64,000 nucleotides of DNA. Origin: Brevipalpus yothersi (lineage: Eukaryota > Arthropoda > Arachnida > Trombidiformes > Tenuipalpidae). This document shows, one piece after another, positions 23,001-34,588 of this stretch. Made by a program: the position numbers and the translations under genes. Below the pieces are notes generated by a model. The model made no database searches. It saw only the letters and a program-made list of their open reading frames with translations, and was not told the DNA's origin. Where the stretch lies: positions 96,808 to 160,807 of the forward strand of contig QZCP01000205.1 of the NCBI GenBank assembly GCA_003956705.1. Direction: 5' to 3'. The stretch's first letter is position 1, and each line of letters starts with the position of its first letter.

Positions 23001-24585
23001 AATTTGAGGGTCGATTGGTTTGGGTAAACGATAAGCCTTTTTACACACCTCAGCGGGTAAATCTGAGAGTAATTTTTCGCCTTGATTGTTTAACATTGGA
23101 ATAATAGAGTAGGGTGTCAAAATGTCATCGATTGATATAGATCTTGCGGGTTCAATCTGAAATGCAAGATAAAAATAGAAATAACAACAATAGGCAAGGT
23201 CTAAAAAGACTCAGTGGAAGAGGGAAACGTTAGATGAGATCTCAGGAGACTAAGTTTACCGGATCAGCGAATTCTGTTGGTTGACTGAAATTGTTGAATA
23301 CAACATCATCACAGGCACCATAAAGATAAATAAGGCCAGCATTGTCTGAGAAGCCGAATGTTTGTCCAGAATTGGAAATATCGAATGCGGTAACGGAAGC
23401 TCCAGTAGATAAATCAACATTCTGTACATATGGTGTTTGAATCGCAACGGAAGCATCTAAGATTTGGAATTGGCCCGTTTGAGATACCACACAAAAACGA
23501 GTAGAAAAAGCGGGAACAAAACGCAGCAAGTTTGGTAAGAAGACTGATTGTATTGGTACAACTGCTCTCATCATTCTGAGATCATAAACCATTAAAAATC
23601 GATCAGGTACATATAAATGTCTGGAGTAAGAAGTAAAAGAACAAATTTACAAACAAAGTCGCTCTCTTCAATTGATCTAAAGCATACCTGTTGGAATATC
23701 CACAGCTTATCAAGTAGTTACCGTGAACATCAAAATCAGATAAAGTAACAGAATGAGTAGAAAAAGTATGGGCAACCTTGAGAGTATTTGGATCACGGAG
23801 GGTAACCTGAAATTTAAATGACACAAGATGATATTCAAAATTTCAGCAATAGGAGCTGTAAAGAGCAGGTAGAAGAATGATGCTATTTCAATCACCGGAA
23901 AACTCACTTTTCCACAGAAATCGCCGCAGCAGACAAACTTGGGATGCTGTCGAATGAGCATACAACCTTCTTCATCGATATCAGTGACCCTAACTTGCTT
24001 AACACGCTCTAAATCTAATTCAATTAGCTTTTTTTGCTGTCCACCCATTAAAACGAGACCAGACTGAAGGGATGCCATTGACTGCATATCTTTCATAAGT
24101 TCCGAGTTATGGTTAAACACGGTAAGTCCACGTCGGAGAGATAATCGCAGAGTATCTTGAGTTAATGAGAGGAGACCAAAATCACCTGTCAACAGGCAAC
24201 GAATGTCGTTCATGGCATGCACTTGAAAGGAGGTATATTTTTGCAACTGATATCCGTAGTAAGAAGTGACATGTCCACCAGTGTTTCCCATCCATACTAA
24301 TTCTTCTACGTTATCGAAGCCAATAGCTGAAACAGCCAGCTGTTCGGCTACATTAGAACCCGAATCCGTTATCACACTATTAAGAGGTAGATATTCACAT
24401 CCCGAAGGAGGTACAACTGGAAGCGATATTGTAGGCGCCATTGAGGAAGAGGATTGATATGGCTGGTGAGTGGACACAGATGATAGGGTAAGATCAGTTT
24501 CCGTGCTGTTGGGCTCAATACTTGAAGGTGGAGATATTTTTGAACTTGTCTCTGGCAATGAATTCATTATCCCAACAAGCGACAT
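20005..24585 (-). CDS. PAN2: PAN2 poly(A)-specific deadenylase subunit
   Basis: PAN2 is the catalytic subunit of the PAN2-PAN3 complex that starts cytoplasmic mRNA poly(A) trimming. Thirteen or fourteen exons: 23908-24585, 23688-23806, 23260-23620, 22883-23156, 22665-22825, 22466-22597, 22255-22404, 22030-22204, 21862-21956, 21571-21794, 20812-21514, 20469-20648, 20261-20357, 20005-20180. They give 1174 residues (human 1202) with every phase consistent. Domains in order: WD40 N-terminus (VWMGNTGGHVTSYYGYQLQ; DRFLMVYDLRMMRAV), a UCH-like pseudo-peptidase (VLYYIIPLRTAILNHLCSRE; ELSFLFHMLDESS), then the DEDD exonuclease with VDAEFVTLN (Asp about 968), GHGLVNDFRVIN (Asp about 1077) and HDSIEDAKTALLLYRKY (about 1125-1130). 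Oddities: a CCCH finger (Cys770-Cys776-Cys781-His785) inside the UCH-like domain, a GC-AG intron after 20469, and a 57-nt intron (22826-22882) that stays in frame if retained. Divergent to VAP. Confidence 0.97.
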
Positions 24586-25963
24586 TCCGCCTAATATCGC
24601 ACACGATTTGATTTATGATTCGATTCGAGGATTCGTGATTTTGTGTGAGCAAAAAATTTGATCGTTTCTAGATGGAAAAGAAGATTTTGAACCAATAACG
24701 CTTGATTACACAACAATTGATCGATTGATTGGAAATCAAAGTTGTCAGTACTCACCTCTTATTGGATGAAGAATAGTTCGAGAAGGATGAATATCGAATT
24801 AAATTTCAAACTTCTCTTATTCTTATGATAATAAAACTATTTTTTCTCTCCCTTTGAAGGGGATTGTTAACTTTTCAGAACGAGGACAGTGGAAACGATG
24901 GAGAGAATGTGATCTATTAGCCAAATAGATCTGATAGAATAAAAAGTTGCGTGCAACAGGAAAGTTTATTGGTTACCGATGATTTTGTGATCAGCACTTT
25001 GTATCACAATTATTTTCACAATTTCACTTCGTTACACAATTTAATGTATTTTGTCCCACGGCGAACAAGTTTTTTTCCACACTCACAATGTGTATTGTCA
25101 GTATATTCATGATGAATAATCACAGATCACCTTTTTTCCGAACCCTAAAAGATAAAATCTTAATCCACAATATTCGCTATCTTTCTTCACCAATTAAAAT
25201 CATTACACATGAAAATGATGATGTTAATTCTCGTGATCTTCGATGACCATCGAGACGACACTTTGACACATTTGATATGATTTTCCAATACTTTTCACCG
25301 ATAAAAGTGGACATTACAACAATCACCATCAGACGATCACCAGCAAAACACATACATACACACGATTCACATCGAATGAATCCACATCGCAAATTGATAG
25401 CCAATAATCTTTCCAATGATCATCAAAAATCATCAATCTTCACACACAGCCAATATATACACACGGTTCACAGTGAATCTCTGATGTAAATCCCTCTATT
25501 CTCCAGGTATTGAGCAATTGAGAGAGAGAAAAAAAATCATCATCAACTTTAATCATTCAATCATATCAAGCTCTTTATCTTATTGACACCTAAAATAATA
25601 GGCCACCTAATCACGTTCTTAATTAATTATGTAAATTAAGCTCCATATAAAAAGCATCAACTACTGTATTTAGTTTAAGTGAGTGAAAATGATTTTTTTT
25701 CATTATGATTGTATAGTTTCTTAATCACATCATAGATGTCAGTCAAATAGAGCTGTAGAGGGCGCTGTATCATAGCTGTGTATACTAGTGTCGCCCTCTT
25801 GTGAGCTACTGTTTTTGCGACCTCAAAAGCAAAGCTTTTACGATGAAAATTTTTCGTGATCACAGCAAATGTGAATGATTAATATTACATGTTATTTTAT
25901 TGATTTATACACCGTTTTTTTTTTCTTCTCTCTATCTTCTATTTGTGTCCCTTGGATTACAAT
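24586..25963. other. Divergent promoter region between PAN2 and VAP
   Basis: 1.4 kb of AT-rich DNA holding both promoters. The only structured element I see is the paired CTCF-like site listed separately (25752-25804). Short open frames here (for example 25177-25489) have no recognisable content. Confidence 0.5.
25752..25804. promoter_or_regulatory. Two opposed CTCF-like motifs upstream of VAP
   Basis: On the plus strand gctgtagagggcgc (25752-25765) matches 12 of 14 positions of the animal CTCF core CCASYAGRKGGCRS. On the minus strand tcacaagagggcga (complement of 25791-25804) matches 11 of 14. The GC-rich cores agagggcg (25757-25764) and cgccctct (25792-25799) are exact reverse complements in otherwise AT-rich DNA, 160-210 bp before the VAP ATG. 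Motif match only; binding is inferred. Confidence 0.45.
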
Positions 25964-27227
25964 ATGAGTGATATTAAGGGACTCTTAATTGAGCCGAAAA
26001 ATGTTATACATTTTAAAGGTCCATACACTGATGTGGTGACCAGTTATTTGAAATTAACCAATCCAACAAATAGAAAGATATGCTTCAAAGTGAAAACCAC
26101 TGCCCCGCGTAGGTATTGTGTACGTCCAAACAATGGGACTGTGGATCCTAAATCAACCACACAGATTGCGGTTATGCTTCAGCCCTTTGATTTTGACAGT
26201 AAAAATGATAATAGGAATAAACACAAATTCATGATTCAAACCATGTTCGAGCCTGAGGGTGACGTGGACCCAGACAGTATGGTAAGTATCTTCACTCACA
26301 CTTGCAAAGCTTTCTCTCTCTCCATTTTCCTCTTTTTTTCAACTCTTTTTACTCTTTCACCAATTTGCTATATCTTTTTTATCTTTTTTCTGTACTTTTC
26401 TGCACCTTTCTTCACCTTAATCTATCTTTCTCGATTCTTCTTGTTTGCTAGATTCTTTCCTTCAATCGTTCTATTAATTCTGATTCTATTCTGACTGACT
26501 GATTCATCGAGCGAAATTTATTGATTATAATGTTGTATGTATGTGTTTATTTACTTATAGTGGAAAACCTATGCTGATCAAGTGATGGATTGCAAATTGC
26601 GATGCATTTTCGACAATCAACTTGATCAAGGGACTAAACCAGTTGATATGGGATCTGGCAGTATTCAAGGAAGCAATGAGAATCCAATGGAAATATATTC
26701 AACTGCTGAACAAATAACAAAACTGGAACCCGAGGACACTGAAGCACCTCATAGCTCACACAAGGTAAGGATTTTGTCTACCCTCCAAGAGTTTGAGGGG
26801 TCAAATGAGATTTACTTCACAGGGATGAAAAATGATCATCTTTAGTTAGAAGTTATATATACATATATATATTTATTTATTTCTTGGAATACAATGAATA
26901 CTAAAAGTTTTTTTTATTTTCTTTTGCAACCTCTAGCCTGAGGACGATGGTAATGATGAAGCCGCGGTTCGAAATTTAGTCGAAGAAATCAAGCATCTGA
27001 AAGATGAGAATGCAAATTTGAGAAGAGAAATGATGCTCCAAAAGGAGGAAGGGTTGAAAAAACGGTTCCAGTCACAGTACAGTAAACCATCTGAAAGTGC
27101 GGTATCCTTCACAAAACTGAAGCCTGGCGACTCCGGTGACACTATTAGCACTATAGCCAATCCTCTAGTAATGATTCTTGTCCTTGCTGCGCTATTTATT
27201 GGAATGATCCTAGGAAGACTCATCTGA
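25964..27227 (+). CDS. VAP: VAMP-associated protein (VAPA/VAPB homologue)
   Basis: ER tail-anchored receptor that recruits FFAT-motif lipid-transfer and tethering proteins to membrane contact sites. Three exons: 25964-26281, 26561-26764 and 26937-27227, all phase 0, giving 270 residues (human VAPA 249). I chose ATG 25964 (MSDIKGLLIEP) because the MSP domain begins there; an upstream in-frame codon would add only a few unlike residues. The MSP domain (about 1-125) has the conserved FFAT-binding stretch KVKTTAPRRYCVRPN followed by VMLQPFDFDSKN and HKFMIQTMFEP. Then come a Glu/Ser/Thr-rich linker, a coiled coil (EEIKHLKDENANLRREMMLQ) and a C-terminal TM anchor (NPLVMILVLAALFIGMILGR). Convergent with KDM7. 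Confidence 0.97.
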
Positions 27228-27701
27228 GAATCTTTCACAGTTTTCCCCCTTCCCTATTTTATCATCATTCTTCTGTCTATCTTTATTGTCTTTTTCACGC
27301 TTGTTTCCTTCCTCTGAAATATCTCTCAAATATATGGAGAAACAGGTGGAGAAAAACATAAAAGCACTCCTTCCTCTTATATTCTGTTCTCTCACTTTCT
27401 CTGCTTCTTAAACGGTTGATAAATGTGTTTTTTATGGGAGGATGAGCTTACTATCATTCTTATCCAGTTTCTTCGGCTTTCTAAAGGGATTACTACATAT
27501 TTATTTCATGATGAAAGCTTTGATTCAATAAGAAATGCAGTCAAGTTTCTTGTGATGGCTCAAGTGTGCTTAGCATTTACAAATGTGGTTGAAAAAATTT
27601 CTAAAAACAATTATGTTTGAATATAAGCAATTTGATGTGAGTGAGATAGATAGCTACTCAAAAATCCTCCATAATTTAGTCGTTAAATGAGATGTTAGAG
27701 G
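27228..27701. other. Convergent 3' flanks of VAP and KDM7
   Basis: Only 474 bp separate the two stop codons, so the 3' UTRs may overlap as natural antisense transcripts. The open frame 27423-27620 lies in the likely VAP 3' UTR and is not called. Confidence 0.45.
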
Positions 27702-29823
27702 TCAATCATCTGGTTCTTCCTTCTTTATTTTAACGGCTCTACTGAATCCATTCTTGATGCTTTTATTGTATTTTCTTTTTGTACGAATTCTTTCCTCAAC
27801 CAAGATATCACCATCTTCTTTTATCAAGATTCTTGGCGCTTCAATCTCTCTAGGCTCTGAAGGTGGAGGAGGATATATGAGTAACCTGTAGTTTTTGATG
27901 GTGGATCTCAGTTCTTTCAGAATTCTCTTTACCATCTCATCAGGCTTTGGTGCTAGGTGGGAAAAATCACCACCTGATGAGTCCTGCTCGTCAGCTTGTA
28001 CTTTCTTTTTCTTGAGAAAAGTGTGTAGTTCCTCAAATTCATCGAGCAGCCTTTCGGGAGGTGGCCGTCTTTTACCGAAATTAGCTCGACAGAATTTTGT
28101 TATCTGTCGTACGGAGTACCACATAGTCAACTCGAATAGGGGAAACATGAATTTTTGGGCAGTGTGAAGTTTGAGCTCCATATCATGGATTTCCAATTGA
28201 GATTTGATGCTGAGAGGATGAAGAAAATTTCCGCCAAAAACAAGCGAATCTTGAGTAGTAAGTACAGCGTGAATCCAGCCACACGGTATGAAGAGAGTGT
28301 GTCCTTCTTTAAGAGTTAATCGGTAGCATTGATTGTGGGCATCCAATAAACTGGGGAAGAATATTTCGCTCTGATCCTCCCTTGTTGACCATTTTTCATA
28401 CTTTTCGAGATTCCTTACGGTCGGTTCTATGAGGTAGAAAATTTTTTCACCTTGTAGGACATGATACCATACAGAAGTTCCACCAAAGTCGATATGAAAA
28501 TCAGTATAGCTGTCTCTCATTGATATAAGGCAGTATTTGGCCACATAAGGCTTCATTTCGCATTCGGGCCAAGCGTTTTCAACAATGGAAAGTCTTTGAA
28601 CTACTGTTGGAGGTGAGATTAATTGAGAGAGTTTTGTTTTGCTCACTTCTAGGCTAATACAGTTAAGTATTTGTCGTCTCTTGTCATGAGGATGATTAAT
28701 TCTCCGTATAAACTCTACCATCTCCATTTTATAACTCAATTGACGACGACTGTCTATCACGTCGAGCTCATATTCACCTCCAAGTAAATTCATCACATTT
28801 GTAACACTAAAATTTTGTGATGGAACTTCCATACCTAAACCCTGCTTATCCCGGACTAGAATGGGGCAGTCGAATCCATTTTTGATTAAATATTGAACAC
28901 TTAATTCATCCGCTGGTATATCTTTGATAATTTCTTTAGGTCTCCCAAATGGTCTTTTCCGGAGGCGCCTGACAAACTTTTCGGAGCCAGCTTGTATTCT
29001 ACCAATTGGATTTTTTTCAAATTGATTTTGACGAAAATCATTTGCAATCTCTCGTATAGTAGAAGGGCCAAGTAGTTCTTGACATTCATTACAATGAAAT
29101 TCATCAATATAATCGAGGTCAATTTCAAAAACATCAACACATTTACAATGGAACCATCGACCACAAACATCACATTCTATCCACATATCATCAATAATTA
29201 TGGGATCATATTCTTTAGAACACTCTGTACAAACATATGATTCCTGGTGTTGTGCGGTGTTCCTAAAATGTATCATGATATTAGGTGAACAGGAGAAGAA
29301 GAAGGGAAAAACAAAGACCAAGAACAAGATTAGTTGATGGAATTACACAAATTTCAATGCACACACATTCAAACACTCAAATGACATCATCAAATGAGTC
29401 AAAATACTAACAGTCTCAAAATGTAGGCCAACATGGCAATTGGTAAACAATATATTTAACTCATCAACACCACACACATACACACACACACTAAACAATA
29501 CTTACTCGTTTTTGATCATCTTTCCAGTGTGTTTATCTCCATCAACGGAGACTTTCCTCGATCTAAACACCAAATGAAAACACATTGAAAACAATTAATG
29601 TTTAAAGATGGTAAAATTAAACACAATAAAAACAACCACTACTCTACACATCTATTGGTATGGAGAACGATGGATAGATAGAAAAGAACCTACATACATG
29701 TACAGCAAGGAAGAGGGAAATAAAAGATAGGAAAATGTAGCTTCAAGCTTCGATATACACATCGAATAGAATCCATGTAAATAAATTTTCCTTCACCTAC
29801 CTTTCATCATTAATTTCCGGCAT
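27702..29823 (-). CDS. JmjC histone lysine demethylase with PHD finger, KDM7/PHF8 family
   Basis: Removes mono- or dimethyl marks (H3K9, H3K27, H4K20 in relatives) while its PHD finger reads H3K4me3. Three exons rebuilt: 29801-29823 (23 nt, ATG at 29823), 29506-29562 (57 nt) and 27702-29262; the product is 546 residues. The two tiny 5' exons join in frame (GAA AG|A and GA|G AAC), giving MPEINDERSRK at the start. PHD finger: Cys38, Cys41, Cys57, Cys60, His65, Cys68, Cys84, Cys87. JmjC: iron ligands His283, Asp285 (HIDFGGTSVWYHVL) and His358 (GWIHAVL), with Lys300 in GEKIFYLIEPT for 2-oxoglutarate; all are intact. The C-terminus is short and basic with a sumoylation-like IKKEEPDD. Human PHF8, PHF2 and KDM7A are about 940-1100 residues, so this one lacks their long C-terminal tail. 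PHF8, PHF2 and KDM7A paralogy cannot be resolved. Confidence 0.94.
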
Positions 29824-31615
29824 ATTTCGGCTAATACTAGTATATATTTAAATTAAAACACATATTAAAATGATCACAAGTTCTAGAGCACTGTTTGTGT
29901 GAATAAATTTTTCTCTTTAACCTGAAAACCAGACTTGAAGTTCAAGTAAAAGATCAGGTTTCTTTCTCTCTCTCTTCTCTCTCTTTACTTTTTTCTCTCT
30001 CTTTTTTCTCTCTCTCTTCTCTCTCTCTCCCGGTTATTCCAGCTGTTCATCTACTACAAAATCGAATACAACTTCTTCAACTACTGGATTTAGAACTTTT
30101 GTATTTGGAAGAACATAGTACTACACGTACCCTACCATCATCATCATTTGACCCCTTCTTGAGTTCTTCTTTCTCTCTTTCTATTTCTCTTTCTTTCTCT
30201 CTTTCTTTCTCTCATTCAATGGTCAATGGTCATCCTGGGGGGAGGAAGAGAGGAATGAGAAGGAGGTTTAAAGAGAACTGACCTCACATTTGTGGTGGCA
30301 AAGGCGAGGGAAACAGTATTGAACTTCAAGAGCAAAAATTTAACGAGAGAGATGAAGCGTATTGCGACATTGATGATATCGAATGATGATGACTTAATGT
30401 GGTGTCAAATTGATGTTGCACATAGTGCACACGTCGATGAGTGAGTATGTTGAAAATGTATTTCGAGATGGTAATTTTGATAAATTTTTTCCCGGTCAAA
30501 CACGAATGATGATGCGACAAGTTGGAACCAATATTTCAGTTTGATTTTGAGCGAGTGATTCGTCGATGATCATCAAATTAGACCTTCAAGCATAGTAAAG
30601 TCAGGAAATCACATTCCATCACTAATTATGCAATTAATTATATCATATTTGTTGTTAGGAGAGAGGGAGAAAGAGAAAGAGTGAGGAGAGAAAAAACGAT
30701 CAAGAGAAAACATAAAGTTAGTTATTCAAGGATGGAGATGAAACTTCATCCAGATATGGTTTGAAAACGTCCATAATAGCACCATGGTAATGATGAGGTA
30801 TCAACGGTGTGATCGAGAAAGAGACACGAGAAGAGGTCATCACTTAATTCAGACCAATTAGACTCGAAAAAGATTCTCCCATCTCTCTGGAGGGAAGAGA
30901 AGGGAATGAACATGTCAAAATGCTTGATCTCCACCCTCTTATTGTAGTCTCTGATTAATATTTAAGAATTACGCTTGTGTGCTTGTGTATACAAGTGTGT
31001 ATAAGTGTTTACTGAACGCGATGACATATATTCTCTCATTAGACATGCTGAATCACATCTACCTGTACATGTGTGCTGAACTACATTTTTGCTTGTATAT
31101 CAGCACTTGATAACTTTGAATGCTTATTAGGTAAATTTTTCTGGATTAAGTTCGATTTTAATAGTCTGGCTTCATAAATTGTCAATTTGAATTACTGAAT
31201 TGGAAGAATTTTCGAACTATGGCCAATATCACTCGATGTGATGTACTAATACGCTCGATTATTTTGTTCATTATTCGATTGAGAAATTGTTGTGAATCAA
31301 GAATGTATTCTACCTGATAAAAAACAGAATTTCTCAAAATTCAAAGCATAAAAACTAAATAGCAGTTTCTCAGGATGCAAATTGTTGGAACCAACGGAAA
31401 ATTTTCGATAATATTATTGAAATTTCAAATTAATATTTGATATTATTCAATGAATGAATTTATGAAAGTGTAAGTTAATATATATCTTTTTGTGAAAATA
31501 GCTGACAAAATGGATTAATTTGGTAAACATTTTTCAACGCATAGAATAAGAACAGTATCAATTTTACATCAAATATTTCAATAGAAGCCCTCTTATTTTT
31601 TAGCCATATATATGT
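29824..31615. other. KDM7 upstream region and 3' flank of the BTB gene
   Basis: Contains the KDM7 promoter, a CT-rich stretch at about 29961-30028 and another at 30165-30210. Nothing coding was recognised; the minus-strand frames at 30326-30520 and 30746-30934 have no identifiable content. The 3' UTR of the distal BTB isoform should lie toward the right end. Confidence 0.4.
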
Positions 31616-31902
31616 TCATGAGTCGGCTTTGCCTACTCCTAAATCTAGAATTCCGTGAACCTTCTCTTTATGAGCATTGTATGTATGTTTCCAGCAAAAA
31701 ATTTTCGAACAATGTTCACACTCATACTTATTCCGTGCTCCTGAATGAATTGTGTGGTGCCTTTGAAGATTCCTTTTCTCGGTGAACAATTGGAAACAAA
31801 TGTGACACTGATAACGTTGCTTGCCACTAGATGATGATCCTGTTTTTGCCTTTTTGAATCCTTTAACAGTAGCGTCCCGACTGATAGAATCATCCGAATT
31901 AT
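31616..31902 (-). CDS. Distal alternative terminal exon of the BTB gene (two C2H2 fingers)
   Basis: Acceptor TTTCTCAG at 31904-31903, then AT, so it completes the same G|AT (Asp) codon as the proximal finger exon at 34950. It encodes a linker, then finger 1 CHICFQLFTEKRNLQRHHTIH and finger 2 CEHCSKIFCWKHTYNAHKEKVH spacing (C-x2-C-x12-H-x3/4-H), and ends KADS before the stop. Joined to the four shared exons (36494-37096, 36186-36323, 36017-36086, 35665-35895) it gives a 442-residue isoform. The two finger exons are clear duplicates of each other (TEK-N--RH and W--N-H patterns). Confidence 0.9.
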
Positions 31903-34588
31903 CTGAGAAAAAATTAATCAAAGAGAGGATGAGAAAATTGAAACAGTTTCAATAACACCCGATATTCATCAGATTACGTTCTCATATTGTGAGTCAAATT
32001 CGATACATAAGTTGCAGTATAACTTGGCGCTTCTTCTTTAAAACCATGTGCTGGACGATCATCTCGAGGACCAAAAACTGATGAGAATCTTTTTTCGTTG
32101 TCTAAACCTTCAAGGAAAAAGAATATAATCATCGTCATCATTAAGGGTCTCTCTTCTTCCACAGAATGAACAAGATTCTCTCTCGAACTTTCTCTTTCAC
32201 ATTTTTCTTTCATCCTTTCTCTTGTCCTTTTCTTCTTCTTTTTCTCTTTTTCTCTTCTCTTCATCATTGCTCATGAGAGCATCTTCCTTGACCCTTTCAC
32301 CCCGCTGGTTGAGTTCTAGCATCATCTCCCGGAATCATCTTTTCCGGATGATGATGATGATCATTCTTATCACCATTTTCCCCATCATAAGAATGTTGCA
32401 GAGAATAATACTAGACATTTACTAGATTGTAGTGCGAATAGTAAGAGAAAGATGCCGGATAATCGAGCGCGCGATCTGATTCATGAAACAAACGAAATGA
32501 GAAAGTCGAACGAGATGAAAAACACCACTCGAGCTAAAAGATGAAGTCAAGAAGAGAGAAGAAGAGAAGAGCGGAGAGAAGATGAGAAGAGAAAAGAATA
32601 AGATTCAGAACTCTTCCTCTTCTTCTTCTTTTTTCTTCTTCTTCTATTCACTTACTTTCATTCCCCCCCCCTCCATTCAGTTCTTTTTCTTTTTCATCTT
32701 CTTCTCACAGGAAGAGATGAAGAAGAAGAAGAAGGAGGAGGAAGAAGAAGAAAAAGAAGAGGTACCTCGATCGATGAAGAAGCTTTCTTCTTTCTCTCTC
32801 TCCTCCATCTTCGTTCTCTTCTGACATTTTCATCTCTTCTTCTTCTTCTTCCTTCTCTTCCTCTTCTTCATCTCTTCTTCTTCTCTTCTTCTTCCTCTAC
32901 TCTTCTACTTTCCTTCTTTTTCGTTTTACTTACGATCTTTTCTCATTCTCTTTCGACTCAGAGCATTATATTCTATCGAAATGCTGGAAGCGCAGAAGCT
33001 TCCACAACATAGAACTCAGAATCTGAGTGGTCAGCTTGATGTTTCAAGTTTCAAATTGAGTAGCTCCAATCTTCTGTGTGCCTAACGAAGGAGCATTATC
33101 AATTTATTAAGTCTCATCAAGTCGTATAAATATATATGTAATTTTTTCAGTCATCATCACATGTTTGACCCTGAGTTTCCGAAGATGAGCGTCACAGTAG
33201 CTCACAAGTGAGCGAAGAGAGAGAGAGAGAAAAAAAGGAGAGAGAAAGAAATAGAACACCATAGAGATTGGATGGATGAAGAAACAGTACCTGTGAGTAG
33301 TTTTATCAGCTAACTAAAAAGAGCAAGAATGTCTTCGAATCATGACAAATTGATGTTAATTGAATTATTAAGTGATAATTTTGAATTGTGTCAACGCTTA
33401 TCATCTGAGATTTTCATCTTAAATCAAGTCAAAAAATGGTGAAAGAATTTCAAGCAAGATTATCTCCCATGGTGTAGAGGTGCAAAGAATGCGATGGAAA
33501 AAGGACTACAGAACGATGTGAGATACATCAGCAGTGGAAAATCGATACAGTGAAGGTATGAATAAAGTGAATCATTTTTGAGAGCAAAAGAGAAGGAAAA
33601 ATGCTCTATTCTAATGTCCATTTTTTGCTCAATTTTCCTAAGGTGACATGTTTTCGAAGGTCTAAGACACGCTGACGATCGCAAAGGAAACCTTGGATCT
33701 AATTATTTTATCTGTAGAACAGTCAATGAAATAATTGTTAAATTAGACATAACAAATTATTCAAAGCAGTCTGAAAGTATCATCTGAGATGCTGACGTAG
33801 CAGCAACAGCTTGATCATAATGCTTGTACGAAATCGATCCTATCTATGGATGTGCACTGTTAATGCTTCTCATTATCATTTTTAATTTTTTTCATCAAAA
33901 TTTTTACGACAACATTTGACCCTCTATGGGAAACAGATCAGCTCAAAGGACATTGATCTACTATTCTCAAGAGGGATTCCCTTTCCGACTAGAGAACCAC
34001 TCGCAAAATAAGTCAGGTAAGTACTGTGAGCAAAAAAAAGGGTAACAAGAGATTCAAAACCAAATCTTTCTCGGCCCAAATAATTAACATAAGAATCATG
34101 CATCAAAATTATTGTGAAGAGAGTATCTAACCTCGCGATCATAATCGAATTGTTAGAGATAAGCAGCATTAAAGAGAGGTCGAATTGAAAGAGAGAGATT
34201 CAAACTCAAGTTGGAATCAACTTTAATCAGTGAATATTAGGACTGATGATGTAAGATCACATATCAACTGAATAGATGAATCATAAATGAGATCTATACG
34301 AGATAGGAATGAGGATGACAATGTTAGTTGGGATGATAGTGATAGTGATTTTGTCAACTAGAATAAAATTTTTCTCTTCAAGTGTTTCGAGCACCATGAA
34401 TTCGTACGAATTTTGAAGATGTTAAGATGGACAATTGTTGTCCTCTGTACTCAAGGGGAAGAAATCAGCGGAAAATTGCACAAATTTTTGTTTCCACAAG
34501 CAAAGTCCCCTTTCTGAATGAGGTCAATACTTGATAAAATACATTTATACAAAAAAAAAGTGAGAGATAACCTGAATTATGATTATGA
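31903..34588 (-). other. BTB gene terminal intron between the two finger exons
   Basis: 2.7 kb between the proximal terminal exon (stop at 34589) and the distal one. It should hold the proximal isoform's 3' UTR and the low-complexity block at 32600-32930. I searched for further C-x2-C finger exons in both strands and saw none. Confidence 0.5.
32600..32930. repeat. Polypyrimidine/polypurine low-complexity block (TTC)n-(GAA)n-(TTC)n
   Basis: TTC-rich (about 32606-32645), then GAA-rich (about 32713-32760), then TTC-rich again (about 32833-32905) within the last BTB intron. Opposite repeats this close can form hairpins, and each tract alone can form triplex DNA. Whether it influences choice between the two finger exons is unknown. 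Confidence 0.7.

Noticed and set aside
29263..29327. Hydrophobic N-terminal extension MFLVFVFPFFF of the demethylase
   Set aside because: It is intron sequence: an acceptor (ATTTTAG) at 29264-29263 joins in frame to two upstream exons, giving a normal nuclear-protein start.
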